Shown in pieces: positions 1 to 5,189 of a DNA stretch of 5,189 bases. The stretch comes from Chloroflexota bacterium (GTDB lineage Bacteria; Chloroflexota; Dehalococcoidia; GIF9; UBA5629): the NCBI GenBank assembly GCA_026389675.1, contig JAPLHJ010000285.1:1-5189 (forward strand), in the 5' to 3' direction. The notes under the pieces were generated by a model that did no database searches, was not told where the DNA came from, and saw nothing but the letters and a program-made list of their open reading frames with translations. The translations under genes and the position numbers were made by a program. Each line of letters opens with the position of its first letter. The first letter of the stretch is position 1.

Positions 1-1022
1 TGATTGGTCAGCGGGTAGGTGATTATCTCCTGAAACCCGGCTGCGGCCATAATCTCCTTCAACTCCTGCCGGAAAGAGACAATGGGGGCGCTTACACCGC
101 GCGGCAAAGAAGCGCTCAACATGGTTTCAGGTATATTATCGTAGCCGATGATGCGGGCGACCTCTTCCACCAGGTCGGCTGTGCAGTTTATATCATTGCG
201 CCACCAGGGATCGTCCACCAGCAAGTTACCGGCATCGCCCTTCATGCAGGGAAGGCCCAGCAATTCCAGGCATTCCTTGATCTTATCAAGCTTCAAATCT
301 ATCCCCAGCAGGCGCTTTACATCGTGCTTGCTGACCGCTACCGGCCCGGCGTCTTTTTTACCCGGGTATACGTCGATGATGCCCATGGCCGCTTTGCCGC
401 CTCCGAACTGCGCTATCAACTGCGTAGCCCTCCGGACAGCCATCAATGCAAGGCCGGGATTAAGGCCTTTCTCGAACCTGGCAGAGGCCTCGCTGCCGAG
501 TTTAAGCTCCTGGCTGCCATGGTGGATGACGGCCTGGTTAAAGTTGGCGGATTCCAGCAAAATGGAGGTCGTGAATTCCCTGACCTCGGAGCTGAGCCCG
601 CCCATGATGCCGGCAACCGCTACAGAGCGCTCGGCATCGGCGATCAGCAAGATGTTGCTGTCGAACTTGCGCTCCTGTTCGTCGAGGGTATACATGGTCT
701 CACCATCGGCGGCGCGGCGCACGATTATTCTATTTCCCCTGACCTGTTTGTAGTCAAAAGAGTGCAGCGGCTGCCCGAATTCGAGCATTACATAGTTGGT
801 TACATCAACGATATTATTGATCGGGCGGGCACCACAGGCCATCAGCCTGTCCTGCATCCAGCGGGGGGACGGGCCGATGGTAATGCCCTCGATGACCGTT
901 GCGCAGTACCTGTGACACAGGTCAGGTGCTTTTATCTCCACCGAGGCGTACGATTCAACAGGTTTGTCAGATTCTGCATAGCCCAGGTCCGGCATGCGGA
1001 ATGGCTTGCCGGTTAGGGCAGC
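1..1022 (-). CDS. pheT: Phenylalanyl-tRNA synthetase beta subunit, downstream part in shifted frame (runs off window)
   Basis: Translated from codon 1022-1020, this frame is open without a stop to the window edge, about 340 codons, and continues PheT exactly where the first piece leaves off: AALTGKPFRMPDLGY. The B3/B4 editing domain follows, with GITIGPSPRWMQDRL, RPINNIVDVTNYVMLEFGQP, HSFDY, ERSVAVAGIMGG, LLESANF and SEASARFEKGLNP. Next comes the B5 domain (DVYPG to LLGLPC, then VDDPWWRNDI, DLVEEVARIIGYDNIP) and the first residues of the catalytic-like domain (FRQELKEIMAAAGFQEIITY). It has no start codon or SD of its own at its beginning. The excellent conservation of the whole stretch shows recent disruption or a sequence error rather than a decayed gene. 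Confidence 0.9.
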
Positions 1023-1560
1023 CACGCGCAATGCCCATCACCGATAGGCAGTCCGCCCGGTTGGGCGTGATATCTATATCAAATATGGCGTCGCCGAGAT
1101 AATCCTTGAGCGGTTTGCCTATCTCAAACTCATCGGGTAGCACCAGGATGCCCTCGTGATTCTCGGACATGCCCAGCTCTTTCTCGGAACAGATCATACC
1201 CGAAGATTCCACGCCGCGGATTTTGGCAGGTTTGAGCTCCTCGGTTTTACCTGTATGGCCATCGATTAGCCTGGCTCCCGCAGAGGCGAAGGCTATATTA
1301 TCGCCGACGACCAGGTTGGGCGCGCCGCAGACCACCGTCTGCTGCCCTTTGCCAATATCAACCGTAGCCAGCCTCAAACGGTCGGCATTGGGATGGGGTT
1401 TGACCTCAAGTATCTTGCCGACGACAACCCGTTCCCATGAACCGCCGATGACCTGTATCGCAGAGACTTCCAGCCCGGCCAGTGTCAGCTTGCCGGCCAA
1501 CTCTTCATTGGATATCTCTATATCGACGTAATCTTTAAGCCATTTCAGAGGAACTATCAT
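967..1560 (-). CDS. pheT: Phenylalanyl-tRNA synthetase beta subunit, N-terminal piece ending at a frameshift
   Basis: The beta subunit binds and proofreads tRNA(Phe) together with PheS. From ATG 1560 the frame gives MIVPLKWLKDYVDI, then the OB-fold tRNA-binding domain at about 39-148 (VVVGKILEVKPHPNADRLRL, VVCGAPN, IRGVESSGMICSEKELG) and the conserved DITPNRADCLSVMGIAR ending at residue 179 (codon 1026-1024). After this the frame gives 18 residues unlike any PheT and stops at TGA 969-967. The total of 197 residues compares with about 800 in the family. The true continuation is found at once in another phase (see the next entry). Taken literally, this piece would encode only the tRNA-binding part and could not complete the enzyme. 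Confidence 0.93.
   Translation of the reverse strand: MIVPLKWLKDYVDIEISNEELAGKLTLAGLEVSAIQVIGGSWERVVVGKILEVKPHPNADRLRLATVDIGKGQQTVVCGAPNLVVGDNIAFASAGARLIDGHTGKTEELKPAKIRGVESSGMICSEKELGMSENHEGILVLPDEFEIGKPLKDYLGDAIFDIDITPNRADCLSVMGIARGCPNRQAIPHAGPGLCRI
1020..1027 (-). other. Frameshift site in pheT
   Basis: The coding strand reads GCG CGT G|GCTGCC around this point: frame one gives Ala-Arg, and frame two resumes as Ala-Ala-Leu-Thr-Gly. The family motif here is Ala-Arg-Glu-(Val/Leu)-Ala-Ala-Leu, so five bases appear to be missing, including the Glu codon. No homopolymer lies at the point itself. Loss between two GTG copies in an inferred ancestral GTGAGGTGG would give exactly the observed sequence. 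Confidence 0.82.
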
Positions 1561-1564
1561 CAAG

Positions 1565-1571
1565 CACCTTT
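1565..1571 (-). promoter_or_regulatory. Shine-Dalgarno sequence of pheT
   Basis: The minus strand reads AAAGGTG between the pheS stop and pheT. Its GG lies six bases before ATG 1560 but only three before the in-frame TTG at 1563, so ATG 1560 is the preferred start. That start gives MIVPLKWLKDYVDI, the usual PheT N-terminus. Confidence 0.7.
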
Positions 1572-1572
1572 C

Positions 1573-2610
1573 TCAGAACTGCTTTAAAAACCGCAGGTCA
1601 TTGCTGTAGAACAGCCGGATATCGTCGATCCCGTAGCGGAGAATAGGAATGCGCTCCACGCCCATGCCGAAGGCAAAACCGGAGTATTCATCGGGGTCGA
1701 TGCCGCATCCCCGCAGCACTTCGGGATGGATCATCCCGGCTCCGAGTATTTCAATCCAGCCGCTGTCCTTGCAGAGACGGCAACCCTTGCCACCACACAT
1801 GAAACAATCGATGGCTATCTCGCAGCCCGGCTCAACAAAGGGGAAATAGTCCACGCGGAAACGGCACTTGCGGTCCTGCCCGAAGAGCCGCCTGGCGAAT
1901 TCAAATAATGTGCCCTTTAAATCGGCCATGGTGATATTTTTGTCGACGGCGAAACCTTCTACCTGGGAGAACATCCACTCGTGGGTGGCATCGGTCGCCT
2001 CATACCTGTAAACCCTGCCCGGCGCGACAACCCGTATCGGGGGACTACTTTTCTCCATCACGCGCGGCTGTGTGGGTGAGGTATGCGTACGCATCAGCAT
2101 CGGCCTGGCGCCTGTTTTGGTCTGGTAGTCGACCCACAGGGTGGCGAAGCCGTCCCTGGCCGGATGCCCGGCGGGCATGTTGAGCATTTCAAAGTTGTAG
2201 CGCTCCCATTCCACTTCCGGCCCTTCCACCACCTGGAAGCCCATGCTGACAAAAATATCGCATATCTCCTTGACCGTCTTGGTGGTCAGGTGCAGGTTAC
2301 CGGGCTGATAAGGTTCGCCCGGCAGTGTTATATCGATTTTGTTATGTTCGAGCGATTGATGCAGCGCCCGTTCTAACCGCTCTTTCTTTTCCGAGAGCTG
2401 GCTTTCAAGGGAATTTTTCAGCTGGTTGGCCCGTGAACCGAGCTCACGCCTCTCTTCAACAGCAACCTCGCCCAGCGAGCGTAATATCTCGATCAGCCTG
2501 CTTTTCCTGCCAAGGTAGCTGACGCGCCATCCTTCCAGGTCCTCAAGGCTGGCTATTTTTTGCAGCTCTGCACTGGCCCGGGCGGCGAGTTTTTCAAGTT
2601 GGTCCAACAT
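1573..2610 (-). CDS. pheS: Phenylalanyl-tRNA synthetase alpha subunit
   Basis: Catalytic alpha subunit of the alpha2-beta2 enzyme that charges tRNA(Phe). The length of 345 residues is normal. The N-terminal about 90 residues form the tRNA-binding coiled coil (charged heptad-like helices). The class II core follows: GFQVVEGPEVE (124-134), HPARD (149-153), RTHTSPTQPR (174-183), motif 2 around YRYEATDATHEWMFSQVEGF (201-220), FPFVEPG (256-262) and motif 3 GFAFGMGVERI (311-321). An insert C269-x2-C272-x4-C277-x2-C280 looks like a metal site; it occurs in PheS of some bacterial groups but not in E. coli. ATG 2610 is the only sensible start because an in-frame TAA lies at 2619-2617, yet no SD is visible in front of it. 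The TGA is 12 bases before the pheT ATG. Confidence 0.97.
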   Translation of the reverse strand: MLDQLEKLAARASAELQKIASLEDLEGWRVSYLGRKSRLIEILRSLGEVAVEERRELGSRANQLKNSLESQLSEKKERLERALHQSLEHNKIDITLPGEPYQPGNLHLTTKTVKEICDIFVSMGFQVVEGPEVEWERYNFEMLNMPAGHPARDGFATLWVDYQTKTGARPMLMRTHTSPTQPRVMEKSSPPIRVVAPGRVYRYEATDATHEWMFSQVEGFAVDKNITMADLKGTLFEFARRLFGQDRKCRFRVDYFPFVEPGCEIAIDCFMCGGKGCRLCKDSGWIEILGAGMIHPEVLRGCGIDPDEYSGFAFGMGVERIPILRYGIDDIRLFYSNDLRFLKQF

Positions 2611-2629
2611 CGTGGATTATTGAGGGGAT

Positions 2630-2989
2630 TTAGCTCTTAAGTTTTTCGGTAGCCATCTTCACCAGCGCTGAGAACTTGGGTGGGTCATTGACGGCTATGT
2701 CAGCAAGCAACTTGCGGTTTATGTCAATATCCGCCTTTGTGAGGCCGTTTATTAACTGGCTGTATGTCAGCCCATCGATCCTCGCCGCGGCATTTATCCT
2801 GGCTATCCACAGTTTCCGCATATCTCCTTTGCGTTCCCTGCGGTGGCCATAGGCATAGTCCAGGGCGTGCAGCATCGATTCATGCGCATGCCTGAAAAGG
2901 GAATGCCTTTTGCCCCTGTGGCCCTTGGTTAATTCCAGTAATTTTTTATGGCGTCGGTGGCTTACGATCCCGCCTTTAACTCTTGGCAA
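2630..2989 (-). CDS. rplT: 50S ribosomal protein L20
   Basis: L20 binds 23S rRNA early in large-subunit assembly and, in E. coli and Bacillus, represses its own operon. The product has 119 residues, the usual length. It starts MPRVKGGIVSHRRHKK and contains GHRGKRHSLFRHAHE, YAYGHRRERKGDMRKLWIAR and INAAARIDGLTYSQLI, all diagnostic of bL20. The long basic N-terminal helix region is followed by the globular C-terminal domain (about 60-119). The initiation codon is TTG, chosen because the family begins M-P-R-V-K and because AGGAGG is six bases upstream. It ends in TAA 19 bases before pheS. Confidence 0.97.
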   Translation of the reverse strand: MPRVKGGIVSHRRHKKLLELTKGHRGKRHSLFRHAHESMLHALDYAYGHRRERKGDMRKLWIARINAAARIDGLTYSQLINGLTKADIDINRKLLADIAVNDPPKFSALVKMATEKLKS

Positions 2990-2995
2990 CTGAGT

Positions 2996-3001
2996 CCTCC
3001 T
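2996..3001 (-). promoter_or_regulatory. Consensus Shine-Dalgarno sequence of rplT
   Basis: The minus strand reads AGGAGG, six bases before TTG at 2989, in the 18-base gap between rpmI and rplT. It is the best SD match and spacing in the window and supports the TTG start, which also gives the conserved L20 N-terminus. Confidence 0.88.
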
Positions 3002-3007
3002 GAATAC

Positions 3008-3205
3008 CTAATGGTACGGTAATAATTTTTTTATCCTCTTTACGTCGGCTTTGTGCAGGGGTATTGTCTCATCATAAAGCCCTTTGGTAGCTGCTGACTT
3101 CCGGCGCCTGAAATGGCTTTTGCCCTGCTTGACACGCATGATCTTGCCGCCTCCGGTGAAATGAAAGCGCTTCTTCGCTCCCTTATGGGTCTTTAGTTTA
3201 GGCAT
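3008..3205 (-). CDS. rpmI: 50S ribosomal protein L35
   Basis: Small basic protein of the large ribosomal subunit, 65 residues, which is the normal family length. The sequence starts MPKLKTHKGAKKRF and continues with FTGGGKIMR and FRRRKSAATKG, all typical of bL35; Lys and Arg are abundant, as expected for an rRNA-binding protein. The ATG at 3205 follows the infC TAA with no base between, so translational coupling to infC is likely. A modest SD-like AGGA (3219-3216) lies inside the end of infC, 10 bases upstream. rplT follows after 18 bases. In other bacteria L20 represses this gene pair by binding the mRNA; no such site can be recognised here by eye. Confidence 0.97.
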   Translation of the reverse strand: MPKLKTHKGAKKRFHFTGGGKIMRVKQGKSHFRRRKSAATKGLYDETIPLHKADVKRIKKLLPYH

Positions 3206-3814
3206 TTATACTGTTTCCTTGACTTTTATTTCCTTAGTTTCCTTAGTTTCCTTAGTTTCTTTAATTTCTTTGCTGTCTTTACCATCTTTCGCAACAACCT
3301 GTTTGGCGGATATCGGCGAAAGTATCAGGCTCATAATCCTTCCCTCATGGATCGGCTGCCCGTCCAATTGGGCTACGCCTTTTAAATCATTCGCCACTTT
3401 TTGCAGTAACTTGATGCCCAGCTCAGGATGTACCATCTGCCGGCCACGGAATACCACCAGTACTTTTACTTTATCTCCATCTATTACAAACTTTTTTGCC
3501 CGGTTAATCTTTATGTCAAGGTCATGGTCTTTCACCTGCGGCCTAACCCTGATTTCCTTCAGGAGACCCGACCTCTGACCGCTGCGTACTTTTTTCTCTT
3601 TTTTTGTTTGCTCATACCTGTATTTCCCGTAATCAAGTATCCTGCATACAGGTGGAGTTGCCGTCGGCGCCACTTCAACAAGATCCAGGCCTTTTTCGCC
3701 CGCCATCTGCAATGCTTTGTCAGTAGGCAGAAGGCCTATCTGCTCACCCTCGTCACCTATTAACCTGATCTCCCTGGCACGTATCCGGTAATTAATATTT
3801 AGTTCTTTAAATAT
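3206..3814 (-). CDS. infC: Translation initiation factor IF-3 with probable AUA start
   Basis: IF3 binds the 30S subunit, keeps it apart from 50S and checks start codon and initiator tRNA. With the start at AUA 3814 the protein has 202 residues. It begins (M)FKELNINYRIRAREIRLIG, the conserved IF3 N-terminus, followed by GDEGEQIG, then GLDLVEVAP and PPVCRILDYGKYRYE, a basic linker, and the C-terminal domain (KEIRVRP, FRGRQMVHPELG, HEGRIMSLILSP). The stretch from the in-frame TAA at 3835 to TTG 3712 has no ATG, GTG or TTG; CTG at 3730 would also cut conserved sequence. A TTG start at 3712 would delete 34 residues. E. coli infC uses AUU, through which IF3 represses its own synthesis, so a similar control is inferred here. 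About 30 residues of Lys/Glu/Thr-rich tail extend past the usual end. TAA abuts the rpmI ATG. Confidence 0.93.
   Translation of the reverse strand: MFKELNINYRIRAREIRLIGDEGEQIGLLPTDKALQMAGEKGLDLVEVAPTATPPVCRILDYGKYRYEQTKKEKKVRSGQRSGLLKEIRVRPQVKDHDLDIKINRAKKFVIDGDKVKVLVVFRGRQMVHPELGIKLLQKVANDLKGVAQLDGQPIHEGRIMSLILSPISAKQVVAKDGKDSKEIKETKETKETKEIKVKETV
3229..3273 (-). repeat. 9-base tandem repeat in the infC tail
   Basis: On the plus strand the unit TTTCCTTAG occurs three times perfectly (3229-3237, 3238-3246, 3247-3255), followed by two degenerate units (3256-3264, 3265-3273). On the coding strand it gives Lys-Glu-Thr/Ile triplets in frame. The 9-base period keeps the frame, so copy number could vary without breaking the gene. 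It lies outside the conserved IF3 fold, in the C-terminal extension. Confidence 0.9.
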
Positions 3815-3824
3815 TTTGTTGTAT

Positions 3825-3834
3825 CCCTCCCTTT
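3825..3834 (-). promoter_or_regulatory. Strong Shine-Dalgarno sequence of infC
   Basis: The minus strand reads AAAGGGAGGG here, containing GGAGG at 3830-3826. It lies 11 bases before the in-frame AUA at 3814, 29 before the AUU at 3796 and over 90 before the first ATG/GTG/TTG codon of the frame (TTG, 3712). Its position therefore decides the infC start in favour of AUA at 3814. An in-frame TAA at 3835-3833 rules out anything further upstream. Confidence 0.8.
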
Positions 3835-3854
3835 ATATAAAACTGAGCGCTAAG

Positions 3855-3884
3855 AATATATCACATTTTATAGCTGTAAATCAA
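3855..3884 (-). promoter_or_regulatory. Possible sigma70-type promoter for infC
   Basis: On the minus strand TTGATT (3884-3879) is followed after 18 bases by TATATT (3860-3855), and a TG one base before the -10 box makes it resemble an extended -10 element. The -35 box overlaps the thrS stop codon. A start of transcription near 3848 would leave a leader of about 34 bases before the proposed infC start. Internal promoters ahead of infC are known in the E. coli version of this operon. The region is AT-rich, so a chance match is possible. Confidence 0.4.
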
Positions 3885-5189
3885 AGTTTAGACAGTTCCT
3901 TTGATTTAACCAGAGAGTCCACCCTCTCCACAAAGGAGGAAATCTCGACCGAGCCGAGATCTTCGCCACTGCGCAGGCGCACCGATACCGTACGATTTTC
4001 AACTTCCTTATCCCCGGCAATCAGCATATAGGGTATCTTAGCCAGCTGCGCATCCCTGATTTTCATATTCATGCGCTCGGACCTGTCATCAAGCTGTACC
4101 CGCATATCACCTGCCCGCAGCTGTTCAAACACTTCAGTGGCATAGGCATTATGCCTGTCGGCAATCGGTATAACCACCGTCTGTATCGGGGCCAGCCAGA
4201 CGGGGAACGCGCCGGCGTAATGCTCGGTCAGACAGGCGAAAAACCTCTCCATACTGCCAAGCACCGTGCGATGAATCATTACGGATTGGTGCTCCTGGCC
4301 ATCTTCGCCCACATAATTGACGTCGAAACGTTCAGGCATCTGGAAATCCACCTGGATGGTCGGGCCTTGCCATAGCCTGCCGATAGCGTCTTTGAGCTTG
4401 ACGTCGATCTTCGGGCCGTAGAAAACGCCCTCGCCCGGGTCAACCTGGAATTTTATCTTTAATTTCTCCAGCACGTTACGCAGTGCGCCGGTGGCCATAT
4501 CCCAGCTTTCAGTACTTCCCACGGCTTTTTCGGGCCGGGTGGAAAGCATCATCTCATATTCCTCAAACCCGAATGATTTCATCATGAACTGCGCGAGCTC
4601 CACGACATCCTTAACTTCGGCCTCGATTTGGTCGGGCCGACAAAATATGTGCGCGTCATCCTGGGTAAAGCCGCGCACACGCGCCAGGCCGTGCAATACT
4701 CCCGACCTTTCATAACGGTAGACGGTACCCAGTTCGGCGTAGCGCATGGGCAGGTTGCGGTAGCTCCTGAGCTGCGTTTTGTACATCAATATATGAAAAG
4801 GGCAATTCATAGGTTTCAGGACATATTGAATATCATCGATCTCCATCGGTGAATACATGTTTTCGCGGTAGAAATTCCAGTGCCCGCTGGTTTCCCAGAG
4901 ATGAACCTTGGCTATATGCGGTGAATAAACAATATCGTAGCCACGGCGCCTGTGTTCAGCCTTCCAGAAATCCTCGATCAGTTGCCTGACCGTGGCGCCC
5001 TTGGGATGCCAGTAAACCAGCCCCGGGCCGGCGTCCTCGTGCAGGCTGAAGAGGTCCAACTCTTTGCCAAGCTTCCTGTGGTCACGTTTGGCTGCTTCGG
5101 CAATCCTCTTAAGGTAATCATCAAGATCGGCCTGCCTGGCAAAGGCAACGCCATAGATCCTTTGGAGCATCGGCCGCTTCTCGTCGCCC
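3881..5189 (-). CDS. thrS: Threonyl-tRNA synthetase, C-terminal part (5' end outside window)
   Basis: Class II synthetase that charges tRNA(Thr) with threonine in the cytoplasm. The frame is open to the window edge and reads GDEKRPMLQRIYG, the usual junction entering the catalytic core, so the Met at 5170 is internal and the gene continues upstream; any TGS and editing domains lie outside. Counting from that Met, the core covers about residues 25-325. The expected zinc ligands are present: Cys123 in KPMNCPFH, His174 in DDAHIF and His300 in VMIHR. Motif 2 is near 151-170 (YRYERSG, RVRGFTQDD) and motif 3 near 300-312 (LGSMERF). The anticodon-binding domain follows (about 326-425), with DDRSERMNMKIRDAQ and PYMLIAGDKEVE. 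The frame ends in TGA at 3883-3881. infC follows after 66 bases. No lesion is seen and identity is secure. Confidence 0.97.
   Translation of the reverse strand, partial: GDEKRPMLQRIYGVAFARQADLDDYLKRIAEAAKRDHRKLGKELDLFSLHEDAGPGLVYWHPKGATVRQLIEDFWKAEHRRRGYDIVYSPHIAKVHLWETSGHWNFYRENMYSPMEIDDIQYVLKPMNCPFHILMYKTQLRSYRNLPMRYAELGTVYRYERSGVLHGLARVRGFTQDDAHIFCRPDQIEAEVKDVVELAQFMMKSFGFEEYEMMLSTRPEKAVGSTESWDMATGALRNVLEKLKIKFQVDPGEGVFYGPKIDVKLKDAIGRLWQGPTIQVDFQMPERFDVNYVGEDGQEHQSVMIHRTVLGSMERFFACLTEHYAGAFPVWLAPIQTVVIPIADRHNAYATEVFEQLRAGDMRVQLDDRSERMNMKIRDAQLAKIPYMLIAGDKEVENRTVSVRLRSGEDLGSVEISSFVERVDSLVKSKELSKL

Noticed and set aside
148..753. A 201-codon open frame on the plus strand, and other plus-strand frames across the window
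   Set aside because: They lie antisense to conserved pheT, pheS, infC and thrS coding sequence, show no recognisable domain, and their low-complexity Ser/Pro/Arg-rich translations are typical of shadow frames.
1010..1030. Programmed ribosomal frameshifting in pheT
   Set aside because: A +1 shift would restore the frame but leave out the two residues (Glu and Val/Leu) of the conserved ARE(V/L)AAL helix, there is no obvious slippery or pausing signal, and I know of no pheT that uses it. A deletion or sequence error explains the data better.
3008..3230. L20-binding pseudoknot or leader control element near rpmI
   Set aside because: Known from E. coli and Bacillus, but the infC-rpmI junction has no gap and I cannot recognise the specific fold by eye; not supportable without structure prediction.
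3815..3880. Rho-independent terminator or T-box between thrS and infC
   Set aside because: The 66-base gap has no GC-rich hairpin followed by a T run and is too short for a T-box; the only symmetry is a short near-palindrome.
1..5189. A previously undescribed system hidden in the operon
   Set aside because: Essentially all bases are accounted for by six conserved translation genes with gaps of 0 to 66 bases; no unexplained stretch remains.

Overview
The window is one end-to-end translation operon, read entirely on the minus strand: thrS, infC, rpmI, rplT, pheS, pheT. It opens inside thrS (right edge) and closes inside pheT (left edge). Every gene belongs to a well-known family and no mobile element, CRISPR array, RNA gene or unknown system is visible. 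The order matches the classic bacterial thrS-infC-rpmI-rplT-pheST cluster. Base composition is moderate and even. The MNCPFH form of the ThrRS core, the four-cysteine insert in PheS and the gene order resemble Chloroflexota (Dehalococcoidia-like) bacteria, but this placement is from memory of the families and is tentative.

Layout in direction of transcription: thrS catalytic and anticodon-binding domains (5189 to 3881); a 66-base gap with a possible internal promoter and a strong Shine-Dalgarno (SD) sequence; infC (3814 to 3206), whose real start is almost certainly the rare codon AUA; rpmI (3205 to 3008), directly abutting infC; rplT (2989 to 2630), starting with TTG behind a consensus SD; pheS (2610 to 1573), with no recognisable SD; pheT (from 1560 off the left edge), broken by a frameshift near 1022-1026.

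The genes supply two aminoacyl-tRNA synthetases (Thr and Phe), initiation factor IF3 and ribosomal proteins L35 and L20. The two points most worth checking are the hidden N-terminus of IF3, which a standard gene caller would miss by 34 residues, and the pheT frameshift. The pheT reading frame resumes perfectly in another phase after what looks like a 5-base loss, so it is either a sequence or assembly error or a genuine lesion in an essential gene.
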